Assembly: GCF_016862435.1 (NCBI RefSeq) | Contig: NZ_BOMY01000041.1 | Span: forward strand, 124,001-188,000 | Reading direction: 5' to 3' | DNA length: 64,000 nucleotides | DNA from: Paractinoplanes tereljensis | GTDB lineage: Bacteria; Actinomycetota; Actinomycetes; Mycobacteriales; Micromonosporaceae | Part shown: positions 32,798-41,599 of the stretch, one piece after another | Layout: the number at the start of each line of letters is the position of its first letter | How positions within the stretch are numbered: the first letter of the stretch is position 1 | The notes under the pieces: model-generated | Database searches by the model: none | Told to the model about the DNA's origin: nothing | What the model saw: only the letters and a program-made list of their open reading frames with translations | Program-made: the position numbers and the translations under genes

Positions 32798-34618
32798 ATG
32801 AAAACCATCCACGTACGGCAGCTGGTTGCCGCAACCGCGGCCGCCGCGTTGCTGTCCGCCCTGTTGCCGGCGGCCGCGCAGGCCGCTCCCGATCCGCAGG
32901 GCATCGTCGCGTTCGACGCCCGGACCGGCGCGGTCCGGCAGATCGCCACGCTCGACGGCTTCCTCACCGCCGCCAGCAGCGCCGCCCCGGAGAAGGTCGC
33001 CCGCGACTATCTCGCCGCGCACCGGACCGTCTTCGGCCCCGGCGCGGCCGGCCTGGCCGGCCTCCGGCTCCGCAAGGACTACCTCGACATCGAGGGCACG
33101 CACCACCTGAGCTTCACCCAGAACGTCGACGGCGTGGAGGTCGTCGGCAGCGGCGTGAAGGTGCACATCGCCCAGGACGGCCGGATCATCGCGGTCGACG
33201 GCTCCCCGCAGGCCGGCCTGCCCGCCTCGATCGCGTCCTTTTCGGCGGCCGGCTTGCCCGCCTCGGTCGGCGACGGCCAGACCCGTCAGGTCATCTACGG
33301 CACTCGACTGGCGTGGGAGGTGATCGACATGGACGAGGGGCAGCTCAGCGTGGTGGACGCGGCCGACGGCACGGTCCTGTTCGGCAAGAGCCTCACCGCC
33401 AACGACCACGCCCAGACCTGGGAGAACTACCCGGGCGCGCCAGCCGGCGGCACCCAGCACACCGTGCGGCTGCCGGTGACCGGGCCGGCCCTGACCGGCA
33501 ACGCCGCGCACGTCTACTCCGACGTCAACGACGACGACGTGGCGCAGGAGTCCGAGGAGGTCCGGCCGAGCGGCCGGGGCAGCTTCGACTTCCCGTTCGT
33601 CGACTTCACCGCCCAGGTCGGCGCGCCCTGCTCGGCGCAGCGGCAGTGTTCGTGGAATCCGGCGGTGCCGAACTCCTGGCAGGTCAACCGGGCCCAGAAC
33701 GCCACCCAGCTCTACTACTACCTGAACACCTGGCACGACCACCTGAACGCCGCCCCGATCGGATTCACCCGCCGGGCCGGCAACTTCGAGGCGGTCGACG
33801 GTGACGCGGTCGTCGGCCAGTCGATGGACGGCGCGAACACGGCGGACGGCCTGCCCGACGCCGACCACGACAACAACGCCAACATGACGACGGCCCCGGA
33901 CGGCATCGCGCCGCGCATGCAGATGTACCTGTTCCAGCGGTCCGCGTCGGTGCTGGCCGGCAACTCCGGTGACGCCGCCGACATCGTCTTCCACGAGTAC
34001 ACCCACGGGCTTTCCGAGCGGCTGGTCGTCGACGCCGCCGGCAACAGCGCGCTGATCAGCGCCCAGGCTCGGGCGATGGGCGAGGCCTGGGGCGACTGGT
34101 ACGGCCTGGACTACCTGGTCGACAAGAAGTTCGAGCAGGACGACACCGTCGACGGCGACGTCCGCGAGGGCGACTACATCCTGGCCGGGCGCTCGGTGCG
34201 CAGCGAGCCGATCGACTGCCCGGTGGCCAGCACCGAGCCGGTCTGCGCGGGCACCCCCGCCGCCGGGGTGGGCGGCTACACCTACGGCGACTACGGCAAG
34301 ATCCGCTCGTCCGGTGGCCCGGAGATCCACGCCGACGGCGAGATCTGGGCGCAGACGCTCTGGGACCTGCGCAAGACGATCGGCAGCTGGCAGGCGCGCT
34401 CGCTGGTGACCCGGGCGATGGAGCTGGCCCCGGCCGACCCGTCGTACCTGGACATGCGCAACGCGATCCTGCTGGCCGACCGGGTGGTGAACCACGGCCA
34501 CGGTCAGGACCGGATCTGGCAGGTGTTCGCCGCCCGCGGCATGGGCTTCCATGCGAGCACCGAGGGTGCCGCGGACACCGCACCGACCGAGGACTTCACC
34601 CTGCCGCCGACCAAATAA
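32798..34618 (+). CDS. Secreted M36 (fungalysin-type) metallopeptidase
   Basis: 606 aa. Signal peptide ~1-30 ending AQA; FTP-type propeptide ~60-200 (HHLSFTQNVDGVEVVGSGV); catalytic domain with zinc motif HEYTH at 399-403 and the third ligand Glu429 in GEAWGDWY. The two His and the Glu of an active thermolysin-like site are present. It lacks an obvious C-terminal adhesive domain. It is convergent with an I36-type metalloprotease inhibitor gene, and its promoter region carries the SARP-like repeats. It should degrade protein outside the cell. Confidence 0.9.
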   Translation: MKTIHVRQLVAATAAAALLSALLPAAAQAAPDPQGIVAFDARTGAVRQIATLDGFLTAASSAAPEKVARDYLAAHRTVFGPGAAGLAGLRLRKDYLDIEGTHHLSFTQNVDGVEVVGSGVKVHIAQDGRIIAVDGSPQAGLPASIASFSAAGLPASVGDGQTRQVIYGTRLAWEVIDMDEGQLSVVDAADGTVLFGKSLTANDHAQTWENYPGAPAGGTQHTVRLPVTGPALTGNAAHVYSDVNDDDVAQESEEVRPSGRGSFDFPFVDFTAQVGAPCSAQRQCSWNPAVPNSWQVNRAQNATQLYYYLNTWHDHLNAAPIGFTRRAGNFEAVDGDAVVGQSMDGANTADGLPDADHDNNANMTTAPDGIAPRMQMYLFQRSASVLAGNSGDAADIVFHEYTHGLSERLVVDAAGNSALISAQARAMGEAWGDWYGLDYLVDKKFEQDDTVDGDVREGDYILAGRSVRSEPIDCPVASTEPVCAGTPAAGVGGYTYGDYGKIRSSGGPEIHADGEIWAQTLWDLRKTIGSWQARSLVTRAMELAPADPSYLDMRNAILLADRVVNHGHGQDRIWQVFAARGMGFHASTEGAADTAPTEDFTLPPTK

Positions 34619-34621
34619 GCC

Positions 34622-34655
34622 GAAGGCCGGCTCACCAATTGGTGAGCCGGCCTTC
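34622..34655. terminator. Perfect 34-bp palindromic bidirectional terminator
   Basis: A 17-base arm, GAAGGCCGGCTCACCAA, is followed directly by its exact complement. It begins three bases after the stop of the peptidase gene and ends eleven bases before the stop of the inhibitor gene, so it can end transcription from both. Confidence 0.85.
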
Positions 34656-34666
34656 AACGCAATGAA

Positions 34667-35089
34667 TCAGAACTTCGCGGACGACGCCCGGTTGTCCTGG
34701 AGTTCGCCCTCGAAGTAGCCGAAGTTCCACGCCTGGCCGGGGAGAATGCTGGTGAGCCGGCCGGCCTTGTACTTGTTGAAGTCGCCGTGCTCGTAGAAGT
34801 AGATGGTCTTACCGGTCAGGTTGATCGCCGAGTCGGCCGAGTCGTTCAGGTTGTTCCCGTTGGTGTACGTGTAGTCCCGGAAATCCCGAGCCGAGCCGGT
34901 GTACTTCCCGCTGGCCGGGCTGAGCTCCGGCAGGACGGCGACACTGCCGGTGAGGTTCAGGTTCTCGTAGATGCAGACGTAGCCCTGCTTGCAGACCCAC
35001 GCGGCCTCGGCCGGCGACGTCACGGCCAGGGCCGCGGAAACCGTCAGCGCGGTCGCGGCCAGGCCACCGAGAACAGTACTTCTTTTCAT
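34667..35089 (-). CDS. Peptidase inhibitor family I36 (SMPI-like)
   Basis: 140 aa secreted protein. ATG 35089 follows GGGGAAGC and begins a standard signal peptide (MKRSTVLGGLAATALTV, cut near AEA). The mature ~105 residues have the crystallin-like beta fold of the Streptomyces metalloproteinase inhibitor: CIYENLNLTGS, FRDYTYTNGNNLNDS, KTIYFYEHGDF. Two Cys near the start can pair. SMPI blocks thermolysin-like enzymes, so the convergent M36 peptidase is an obvious potential target; many I36-like proteins, however, have no proven inhibitory role. Confidence 0.85.
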   Translation of the reverse strand: MKRSTVLGGLAATALTVSAALAVTSPAEAAWVCKQGYVCIYENLNLTGSVAVLPELSPASGKYTGSARDFRDYTYTNGNNLNDSADSAINLTGKTIYFYEHGDFNKYKAGRLTSILPGQAWNFGYFEGELQDNRASSAKF

Positions 35090-35255
35090 CAAGCTTCCCC
35101 GATTCACATGGGTTTCCATATTGCCGCCGAAAACGTATCTCGCGCCACTTGACGACAACTGGAAACGCATGTCAGTCGATATCAAGTGCCGAATTGACTA
35201 TTGCTGTTCACTCGACAGCCGAATTGAATGCACGCGGGTTATCCATCATGGACGA

Positions 35256-36656
35256 ATGCCACTTCGCAAGATCATTGTCCCGTTGACCGCAGCCGCCGCC
35301 GTACTGGCCGTGACCGCCACCGCGGCCGTCCTGAAGGCGCCGGCCACCTCCCCGCCGGCTTCCCCGCAGAGGCTTCTCGCCCAGCACGGGCCGGGTGCCG
35401 CCATCATGATCGCCGCCCACCGCGGCTACTGGCGGGGCGCCCCGGAGAACTCGCTCGGGGCGATCACCCAGGCCGTCACGCACGGCGCGCAGATCGTCGA
35501 GATCGACGTGCAGCGCACCAGCGACGGCGAACTCGTGCTGATGCACGACGACACGGTCAACCGCACCACCAACGGCACCGGACGGGTCGCCGACCAGACA
35601 CTCGCCCAGATCAAGGCGCTGCGACTGCGGGCCGGGCTCGGCGGCGGGCAGGCCCCGGTCACCGACGTCACCGTGCCGACGCTGCGCGAGGCCATGCAGG
35701 CCGTCCAGCGCACCGGCACGATCATCAACCTGGACAAGGCCTGGGGTTACCGGGACCAGATCTACGACCTGCTTGTCGAACTCGGTCAGCTCGACCAGGG
35801 GCTGTTCAAGGGAAGCGCGCCGGTCGCCGAGGTCACCGCGTTCCTCGACCGGGATCCACGGATCCTCTACAGCCACGTGGTCGACGACGGCAACGCCGGG
35901 GACATCGGCGCCTTCCCTGGCCGCAAGCCGCAGGCGTACGAGCTGATCTTTGATCGTTTGACCGACCCACAGATCCAGCCGGCGGCGGTGGTCAAGGCCC
36001 GGACCACCAGCCGGGTTTGGATCAACACCATGTGGTACGGGCTGGCTGCCGGATACACCGACGAGGCTTCCCTGCGGGACCCGGCGCTCGGCTGGGGTTC
36101 GGTGGTCGGGCGGCACGGGGCCGACATGATCCAGACCGACAACGAGGACCTGCTCGGCGAGTGGCTGAAGGCTCGTGCACGCGGGCAGCAGTGGCCGGTC
36201 GTGCCCGAGGGAACCGTGCGGGTGCAGGCCGAGGACTACTCGACGGCGGGCAAGGGAGTCGGGTACTACGACACCGACGACACCAACAGCGGCGGCGCCG
36301 CCCGTAAGTACGAGGGTGTCGACGTCGGTGACAACGCGGGCGCGATCGTGGTGGGCTGGATCCGGCCGGGCGAATGGATTCGGTACGACGTGACCGTGCC
36401 GCGCACCGGCGACTACCGGATCACCGCCCGGGTCTCCTCGCCGTACAAGCCGGCCGGCCGCTTCACCCTCGACTTCGGCGCCCAGGGGGTCACGGCCCCG
36501 GTCGACGTGCTCACCACCACGTCGCACGACGCGTTCACCGACCAGGTGGTGGCCGAGAAGCGGCTCAGCCGGGGCACGCTGAGCTTCGTGCTGCGCATCG
36601 ACCCGGCGGCGTACCAGAACTTCAACATCGACTACTTCGAACTCCGGCGTCCCTGA
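35256..36656 (+). CDS. Secreted glycerophosphodiester phosphodiesterase with C-terminal CBM
   Basis: 466 aa. Signal peptide ~1-25; GDPD barrel ~50-330 with the signature AHRGYWRGAPENSLGAI, the metal site EIDVQRTSDGELVLMHD and the late acidic GADMIQTDNEDLL; then a ~130-residue beta-sandwich like CBM6/35 (VRVQAEDYSTAGKGVGYYD; RPGEWIRYDVTV). It probably hydrolyses glycerophosphodiesters or teichoic acid-type polymers at the surface, held there by the carbohydrate-binding module. It is divergent from the inhibitor gene across a 166-base, AT-richer region. Confidence 0.88.
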   Translation: MPLRKIIVPLTAAAAVLAVTATAAVLKAPATSPPASPQRLLAQHGPGAAIMIAAHRGYWRGAPENSLGAITQAVTHGAQIVEIDVQRTSDGELVLMHDDTVNRTTNGTGRVADQTLAQIKALRLRAGLGGGQAPVTDVTVPTLREAMQAVQRTGTIINLDKAWGYRDQIYDLLVELGQLDQGLFKGSAPVAEVTAFLDRDPRILYSHVVDDGNAGDIGAFPGRKPQAYELIFDRLTDPQIQPAAVVKARTTSRVWINTMWYGLAAGYTDEASLRDPALGWGSVVGRHGADMIQTDNEDLLGEWLKARARGQQWPVVPEGTVRVQAEDYSTAGKGVGYYDTDDTNSGGAARKYEGVDVGDNAGAIVVGWIRPGEWIRYDVTVPRTGDYRITARVSSPYKPAGRFTLDFGAQGVTAPVDVLTTTSHDAFTDQVVAEKRLSRGTLSFVLRIDPAAYQNFNIDYFELRRP

Positions 36657-36661
36657 CGCCG

Positions 36662-36694
36662 TCCGGCCGCCGTCCGTTGTGGACGGCGGCCGGA
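36662..36694. terminator. Strong hairpin terminator
   Basis: A perfect 14-base stem, TCCGGCCGCCGTCC, with loop GTTGT, lies between the convergent GDPD and lipoprotein genes, beginning 5 bases after the GDPD stop. No U-run follows, as is common in actinomycetes. Confidence 0.8.
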
Positions 36695-36709
36695 TTGCCG
36701 GTCAGCCGG

Positions 36710-37402
36710 TCAGCCCGCGAAGTCCAGGGTCTGCAAGCCGGTGTAGCCGCCGGACGCGACGAGCTTGCCGTTGTCGACGTTGAGGATGCCGAAGGCGCCG
36801 CGCAGCTCGAACTGGCCGGAGTCGCCGGCCGGGACCACCTGCCAGGTCTGCGACGCCTTGCCGGCCTGGCACGTCTCCAGCTTCAGCGCCGTGCCCGCGG
36901 TGTCCGCCACGCAGGAGCCGGCGCCGGTGTCCTCGTTCCAGAACGGGGGCTTGATGGTGACCCGGTTCTTGGCGGACACCGCAGCCGGCTTCAGCGACAT
37001 CATCGTCGAGTCGGTCCGGGTGGTGCCGGTGAAGTCGACGACGCCGTTCTTGCCGACCTGCAGGTAGCGGTCCAGGCCGTCGTCGGCGACGTCAATGATC
37101 ATGCCGACCTCGACGTCGATGCCGAGGGACTTGAGCTGCGACAGGTCCGACTCGGCGCCGGGCTTCGCCGTGGTGGGCTTGGCGGTCGCCGGCTTGGTCG
37201 TCGCGGTCTTCGTCGGGGCCGCTGTCGTCGTACTCGTCGGCTCGGGTTCCGGGGTTGTCGTGGCCGGCAGCGCTGCCGGGGCCGACGCGGAGGTCGCGGC
37301 GGCCTCCGCCGGTGTGTCGTCCTCGCCGCAGGCGGCGAGCGCGGCGGTCAGGACGCTGATCGCGCCGAGGGCGAAGATGCGGGCGAACCGGGATCCTTCC
37401 AT
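36710..37402 (-). CDS. Lipoprotein with ricin-B/RICIN-like C-terminal domain
   Basis: 230 aa. Lipobox LAAC at the end of a signal peptide (VLTAALAACGED) predicts lipidation. A Thr/Pro/Lys-rich linker (~40-85) spans to a C-terminal domain of about 140 residues with CQAGKASQTWQVVPAG, the Q-x-W pattern of RICIN-type lectin folds, and other beta strands. It may bind glycans at the surface. The hydrolase gene upstream ends 8 bases before it. Confidence 0.7.
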   Translation of the reverse strand: MEGSRFARIFALGAISVLTAALAACGEDDTPAEAAATSASAPAALPATTTPEPEPTSTTTAAPTKTATTKPATAKPTTAKPGAESDLSQLKSLGIDVEVGMIIDVADDGLDRYLQVGKNGVVDFTGTTRTDSTMMSLKPAAVSAKNRVTIKPPFWNEDTGAGSCVADTAGTALKLETCQAGKASQTWQVVPAGDSGQFELRGAFGILNVDNGKLVASGGYTGLQTLDFAG

Positions 37403-37410
37403 CAGGGCGG

Positions 37411-38139
37411 TCAGTCCTCCACGTGCGCGGCCGCGGCCAGGATCGCCTCGACGGTGACCTCCGGGTGCGACACCAGCGACAGGTGCGAGGCCGCAACGTC
37501 GAGGATCTTCGAGCCGGCCCGCTCGGCCATCGACCGCTGGGTGGCGGCCGGGATGACCCGGTCGTCGGTGCCCACGACGGCCCAGCTGGGCAGGGTCCGC
37601 CACGCCGCCTCGGCCGACGGGGCGGCGTTGGCGCTCAACGTGATCGGCCGCTGACCGGCGACGACCAGCCAGCCCTCGTCCTCGGACAGGTCCGGCGCGA
37701 ACGACGTGAAAACGGTCTCCGGCTTCAGGAACGCCTCGGCGTCGCCCTCCGGGGCGCCCGGGTAGCCGCCGATGTCGAGAACCGTCGTCGGGTCCGGAAC
37801 GTCCAGGCTCGAGCCCGACCCGCCCAGGATCCCGAAGATGCTCTCACCCTCGGCCGGGATGAACGCGTTGACGTAGACCAGCGCCCGCACGTCCCCCGCG
37901 CTCGCGGCGGCGTTGCTGATGACGACCCCGCCGTAGGAGTGCCCGACCAGCACCACCGGCCCACTGGTCCGCTGCGCCACGAACGACGACAGGTACGCGG
38001 CGTCGGACGCCACGCCCCGCAGCGGGTTCGGCGGCGCCAGCACCGAGAAGCCCTGGTCACGCAGCGCCGAGATGACCTGGTTCCAGCTGGACGCGTCGGC
38101 CCAGGCGCCGTGCACCAGAACGATCGTAGGCTTTGCCAT
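37411..38139 (-). CDS. Alpha/beta hydrolase (paralogue A)
   Basis: 242 aa. VLVHGAWADASSWN forms the oxyanion region, GHSYGG holds the nucleophile Ser, and the charge-relay His lies in ASHLSLVSHP near the C-terminus. It belongs to the esterase/salicylate-esterase-like group. It is about 70% identical by eye to the protein at 41600-42325, which flanks the other side of the following gene set, so a local duplication is likely. The substrate is unknown. Confidence 0.85.
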   Translation of the reverse strand: MAKPTIVLVHGAWADASSWNQVISALRDQGFSVLAPPNPLRGVASDAAYLSSFVAQRTSGPVVLVGHSYGGVVISNAAASAGDVRALVYVNAFIPAEGESIFGILGGSGSSLDVPDPTTVLDIGGYPGAPEGDAEAFLKPETVFTSFAPDLSEDEGWLVVAGQRPITLSANAAPSAEAAWRTLPSWAVVGTDDRVIPAATQRSMAERAGSKILDVAASHLSLVSHPEVTVEAILAAAAHVED

Positions 38140-38276
38140 TCGCTTGCCCCCTGTTGTGTCAGTGCCCGGACCGCCGTGCGATCCGATGCCACAACAGTGA
38201 TCGTGTCCGTACCCTCTGGAGATTTTGTGAACAGCCAGTGCAGAGCGGTCGTCGTTGACCGCGCCGCGTCCGGGCC

Positions 38277-38759
38277 TCAGCTGATCAGGGCGTCCGTGTA
38301 GAGCTCGGCGACCGAGGCCGGGTCGGCCAGTTCGGGGCCGATCGCGGTCAGGCCGAAGTCGACGACCTCGGCGCCCAGGTCGCTCAGCAGCCGGGCCAGG
38401 GAGGCCTCGGCGACGTCGGCCTGCGCCTGCATCTCGGCGGTGACGACCGGAATGGCGAGCACTCCGGCCAGGGCGTTGGCCGGCAATTGATCGAGCAGCA
38501 CCTTGAGCACGCCGGAGTACGTGCTGCGGTACGTCGGGGTCGCCACGATCAGCAGCGTGGCGTCCTGCACTTCGAGCAGAGCCTCTCCGGTGGCACCATC
38601 GCCACAAACCAGCAGGCCCGGCCCCAACTGGGAAACATCGACCACCACCAGCCTGGTGGCACCCCGGCTCATCGCAATCCGCTCGCCCAGCGCTCTGGCC
38701 AGCTGCAACGTCCTCGAACCGGGGTTGGGATGGCCGGAAACGACTACCACATCTGACAT
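38277..38759 (-). CDS. NADPH-dependent FMN reductase-like flavoprotein
   Basis: 160 aa from ATG 38759, flavodoxin-like fold. VVVVSGHPNPGSRTLQLA is the phosphate loop and ATPTYRSTYSGVLKVLLDQ the flavin-binding signature of SsuE-type reductases. It probably supplies reduced flavin or reduces quinones or azo compounds. It is read in the same direction as the Lrp gene, whose stop is 79 bases upstream. Confidence 0.85.
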   Translation of the reverse strand: MSDVVVVSGHPNPGSRTLQLARALGERIAMSRGATRLVVVDVSQLGPGLLVCGDGATGEALLEVQDATLLIVATPTYRSTYSGVLKVLLDQLPANALAGVLAIPVVTAEMQAQADVAEASLARLLSDLGAEVVDFGLTAIGPELADPASVAELYTDALIS

Positions 38760-38838
38760 ACGGCCTACCCTCCGATCGCTACGATCTCCCGACATCATCA
38801 CGCCGGAGGGCGACGAAAGCTATCGGTACATTCATCAA

Positions 38839-39321
38839 TTACGCTACGTAATCACCCGCGCGAGGGAGCGGTGGGGTCGGCTTGTCGGCGACGATCTCGT
38901 AGACCAGGTCGGTGGTGATCGAGCCGATCCGGGCCAGGTCCGAGGTGATCGCCTCGAGGTCCTTCATGCCGGTGGCGACGATCTCCATCAGGTAGCAGGA
39001 CTCGCCGGTGACCCGCAGGCAGCGCACGATCTGCGGGCGCCGGTCCAGCACCGAGGCGACCTTGTCGTAGAGCGAGCCGTGCACCTTCATCCGGACCACC
39101 GCGCGCAGCGGGTAGCCCAGGGCCTCGGCGTCGACCCGGGCGGCGTACGCGGTGATGGTCCGATTCTGTTCGAGCCCGCGCAGCCGGGCCCGCGTCGCCG
39201 AGACGCTCAGCTGGATGGCGTCGGCCAGTTCGGCGAGGGTCGCCCGGCCGTCCCGCTGCACCGCCGTCAGCAGCGCATGATCGACAGCATCCAGGTCGCG
39301 GACCGGGCCCTCGTTCGTCAT
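38839..39321 (-). CDS. Lrp/AsnC-family transcriptional regulator
   Basis: 160 aa. N-terminal helix-turn-helix (DHALLTAVQRDGRATLAELA ... SVSATRARLRGLE) and C-terminal RAM domain (CLRVTGESCYLMEIVATG). Such proteins form octamers and respond to amino acids. It is divergent from the PhzF gene across 93 bases and is the likely regulator of it and the deaminase/SDR genes. Confidence 0.9.
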   Translation of the reverse strand: MTNEGPVRDLDAVDHALLTAVQRDGRATLAELADAIQLSVSATRARLRGLEQNRTITAYAARVDAEALGYPLRAVVRMKVHGSLYDKVASVLDRRPQIVRCLRVTGESCYLMEIVATGMKDLEAITSDLARIGSITTDLVYEIVADKPTPPLPRAGDYVA

Positions 39322-39414
39322 CCGGCAATATTGCCGCAGATGCGGCGGCGGCAGGCGGTTGATTCCGCAAAAGTGAGCTGCCGTACGGGCCGATCGCGCT
39401 CAAGACTGGAAGCC

Positions 39415-40296
39415 ATGACCCGCTTCTACTTCGTTGACGTGTTCGCGGACCGGCCGCTGACCGGCAACCCGCTGGCGCTCGTGCCCGACGCCGACGACCT
39501 GACCGTGCCGCAGATGCAGGCGATCGCGCGCGAGTTCAACCAGTCCGAGACCACCTTCCTGCTGCGGCCCGAGGAGGACGGCGTCGACTGGCGGCTGCGG
39601 TCGTACACCCCGGCCGGCGTCGAGGTCGACGGCGCCGGGCACAACGCCCTGGGCGCCTGGTTGTGGCTGGCCGAGCAGGGACTCACCGGCGACCGGCCGG
39701 CCGTGACGATGCGCCAGCGGATCGGCGCCGAGGTGCTCGCGGTCGAGATCCTGCGCGCGCCCGGCCGGCCGATCCGGATCGTCATGGACCAGGGTGCCCC
39801 GAGCTTCGGCAAGCAGGTCACCGACGACGAGCGGCTGACCGCCGCGCTCGGACTCGAACCGCGGCACCTCTCCCCCGACGCCGTCGCCCAGGTCGTGTCG
39901 ACCGGCGTCGCGCATCTGCTCGTCCCGCTGGCCACCCGCGAGGCGGTCGACGCGGCGGTGGCGCAGAGCCGCGACCTGGCCGCGATCCTGGCCGAGTCCG
40001 GTGGCGAGGGCTGCTATCTCTACACGACCGCCGGCGACGACGAGGCGGCCGCGTACACCCGCTTCTTCAACCCCACCGTAGGGATCGCCGAGGACCCGGC
40101 GACCGGTACGGCGGCGGGGCCGCTCGCCGTCGCCCTGGTGCGCTCGGGCCGGGTGCCGGCCGGCGAACCCGTCCTGATCGAGCAGGGCCACCACCTCGGA
40201 CGCCCCAGCCGCATCCGGGTCGACGTGACCGGCGACCGGGTGCGACTGTCCGGCTCGGGCCTGGTCACCGCGCACGGAGAGCTCCGGCTGGCATGA
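39415..40296 (+). CDS. PhzF-family isomerase/epimerase
   Basis: 293 aa, the diaminopimelate-epimerase-like fold. It starts MTRFYFVDVFADRPLTGNPL; the acid/base Glu lies in FNQSETTFLL, and the second half begins near FFNPTVGIAEDPATGTAAGPL, a very conserved PhzF stretch. The position of GAGHNALG fits the usual GHATLG motif. PhzF itself isomerises DHHA in phenazine synthesis, but no phenazine genes are here, so another small-molecule role is likely. Confidence 0.88.
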   Translation: MTRFYFVDVFADRPLTGNPLALVPDADDLTVPQMQAIAREFNQSETTFLLRPEEDGVDWRLRSYTPAGVEVDGAGHNALGAWLWLAEQGLTGDRPAVTMRQRIGAEVLAVEILRAPGRPIRIVMDQGAPSFGKQVTDDERLTAALGLEPRHLSPDAVAQVVSTGVAHLLVPLATREAVDAAVAQSRDLAAILAESGGEGCYLYTTAGDDEAAAYTRFFNPTVGIAEDPATGTAAGPLAVALVRSGRVPAGEPVLIEQGHHLGRPSRIRVDVTGDRVRLSGSGLVTAHGELRLA

Positions 40297-40730
40297 ACGC
40301 CGCCGACGAGAAACTCCTGGCGATCGCGATCGATCTGGCCGCCGACGCAGCCGCCCAGGGCGAGCTGCCGTACGGGTCGCTGCTGGCCGACCCCGACGGC
40401 ACGGTCCTGCAACGCGCCCACAACACCGTGGTCAGCAGCGGCGACATCACCGCCCACCCCGAACTGAAGCTGGCTCGGCTGGCGGCGGCGACCTACCCGC
40501 CGGAGCGGTGCGCGACCATCGTGATGTACACCAGCTGCCAGCCGTGCGCGATGTGCGCAGAGGTCATCGCCCGAGCGGGTCTGCGCCGCGTCGTGTTCGC
40601 GCTGAGCTCCGAGCAGCTGAGCGCCCTGCGGCCACCGGGCCTGGCCCCGGCCACCTCCGCCGACGTCACGTTCGACGGCCCGGCGCTGACCGGCCGCGCG
40701 AGCGAACTGATCCGCGCCCACTACCGTTAG
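40293..40730 (+). CDS. Nucleoside/guanine deaminase-like protein
   Basis: 145 aa of the CDA/tRNA-adenosine deaminase superfamily. Zinc ligands are supplied by HPE in ITAHPELKLAR and by SCQPCAMCAE. The usual first motif is HAE; here it is HPE, which keeps both His and catalytic Glu. ATGA overlap with the PhzF gene shows an operon. It may act on guanine, cytosine or a pathway intermediate. Confidence 0.85.
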   Translation: MNAADEKLLAIAIDLAADAAAQGELPYGSLLADPDGTVLQRAHNTVVSSGDITAHPELKLARLAAATYPPERCATIVMYTSCQPCAMCAEVIARAGLRRVVFALSSEQLSALRPPGLAPATSADVTFDGPALTGRASELIRAHYR

Positions 40731-40757
40731 CCGTCTCGTCTCGCCGGAGGAGTTTCT

Positions 40758-41588
40758 GTGCCGACCGCTGTCATCACGGGTGGGACCGACGGCATCGGCC
40801 GCGCGCTCGCCCACACCTATCTCGATCGGGGCCACGACGTCGTGGTCATCGGCACCAGCGCCGAGAAGGGCAAGGACTTCCTGGCGTACGCGGATGGCAG
40901 CGGAGCCGGCGCACGAGCGCAGTTCCTGCCGGCCGATCTGAGCCGGGTGGCCGAGAACCACCGCGTCGTCGACCAGATCACCGAGCGGTACCCGGCGCTC
41001 GACGTTCTGGTCCTGGGCGCGCGCTTCCATCGCTCGACGCGGGCCGAAACCGCGGACGGCCTGGAGAGCAACTTCGCCCTGTTCTACCTGAGCCGCTACC
41101 TGCTCAGCCACGGGCTGGCCGATCTGCTGGGCCGGGCCGAGCAGCCCGTGGTGCTCAACTTCGGCGGCGCGGGCCGCACCGGCCCGGTCCGCTGGGACGA
41201 CCTGCAGCTGACCCGGAACTACCCCGGCACCGGCGCCCTCGGCCACAGCGGCGCCCTGTGCGATCTGCTCGGCGTCCACTTCGCCGGGGTCCACCCCGGC
41301 ATCGCTTACGTTCTGAACCATCCCGGCGTCGTCGCCACCAGCTTCGCCGGCGAATACGACGCCGCCACCGCGACCGCCGTCCAAGGTCTGCGGGCGTCCG
41401 GCAAACCGGTCGCCGAGGCCGTCGCGCAGATCCTGCCCTTCCTCGACGCGCCGACCGCCGGGCTCACCGCGGTGCTGGAGGGCACCCGGGTCGCCACCGA
41501 CACGCCGGCGTTCGACCCCGCCGACGCCGCGCGTCTCCACCAGCTCACCGAGGCGCTCCTGACCGGCGAGCCCGGTCAGGAGCGGTAG
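40758..41588 (+). CDS. SDR-fold protein with degenerate catalytic site
   Basis: 276 aa. The NAD(P)-binding TGGTDGIGRAL and the downstream strand pattern identify a short-chain dehydrogenase fold. However, the Ser position reads NFGGAG, and the region where YxxxK should be reads LGHSGALCDL, so Ser, Tyr and Lys are all missing. It is probably not a normal dehydrogenase; a binding or regulatory role is possible. GTG 40758 follows GGAGGAG at a good distance. Its end is only 11 bases from the convergent hydrolase. Confidence 0.8.
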   Translation: MPTAVITGGTDGIGRALAHTYLDRGHDVVVIGTSAEKGKDFLAYADGSGAGARAQFLPADLSRVAENHRVVDQITERYPALDVLVLGARFHRSTRAETADGLESNFALFYLSRYLLSHGLADLLGRAEQPVVLNFGGAGRTGPVRWDDLQLTRNYPGTGALGHSGALCDLLGVHFAGVHPGIAYVLNHPGVVATSFAGEYDAATATAVQGLRASGKPVAEAVAQILPFLDAPTAGLTAVLEGTRVATDTPAFDPADAARLHQLTEALLTGEPGQER

Positions 41589-41599
41589 ACGGCGGTGGG

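Noticed and set aside
32521..32967. Minus-strand 148-codon frame crossing the repeat region
   Set aside because: It reads through the operator repeats and out of phase with the SARP domain; composition is not protein-like.
39415..40296. Phenazine biosynthesis cluster suggested by the PhzF homologue
   Set aside because: No other phz genes are present; the PhzF family is widespread outside phenazine producers.
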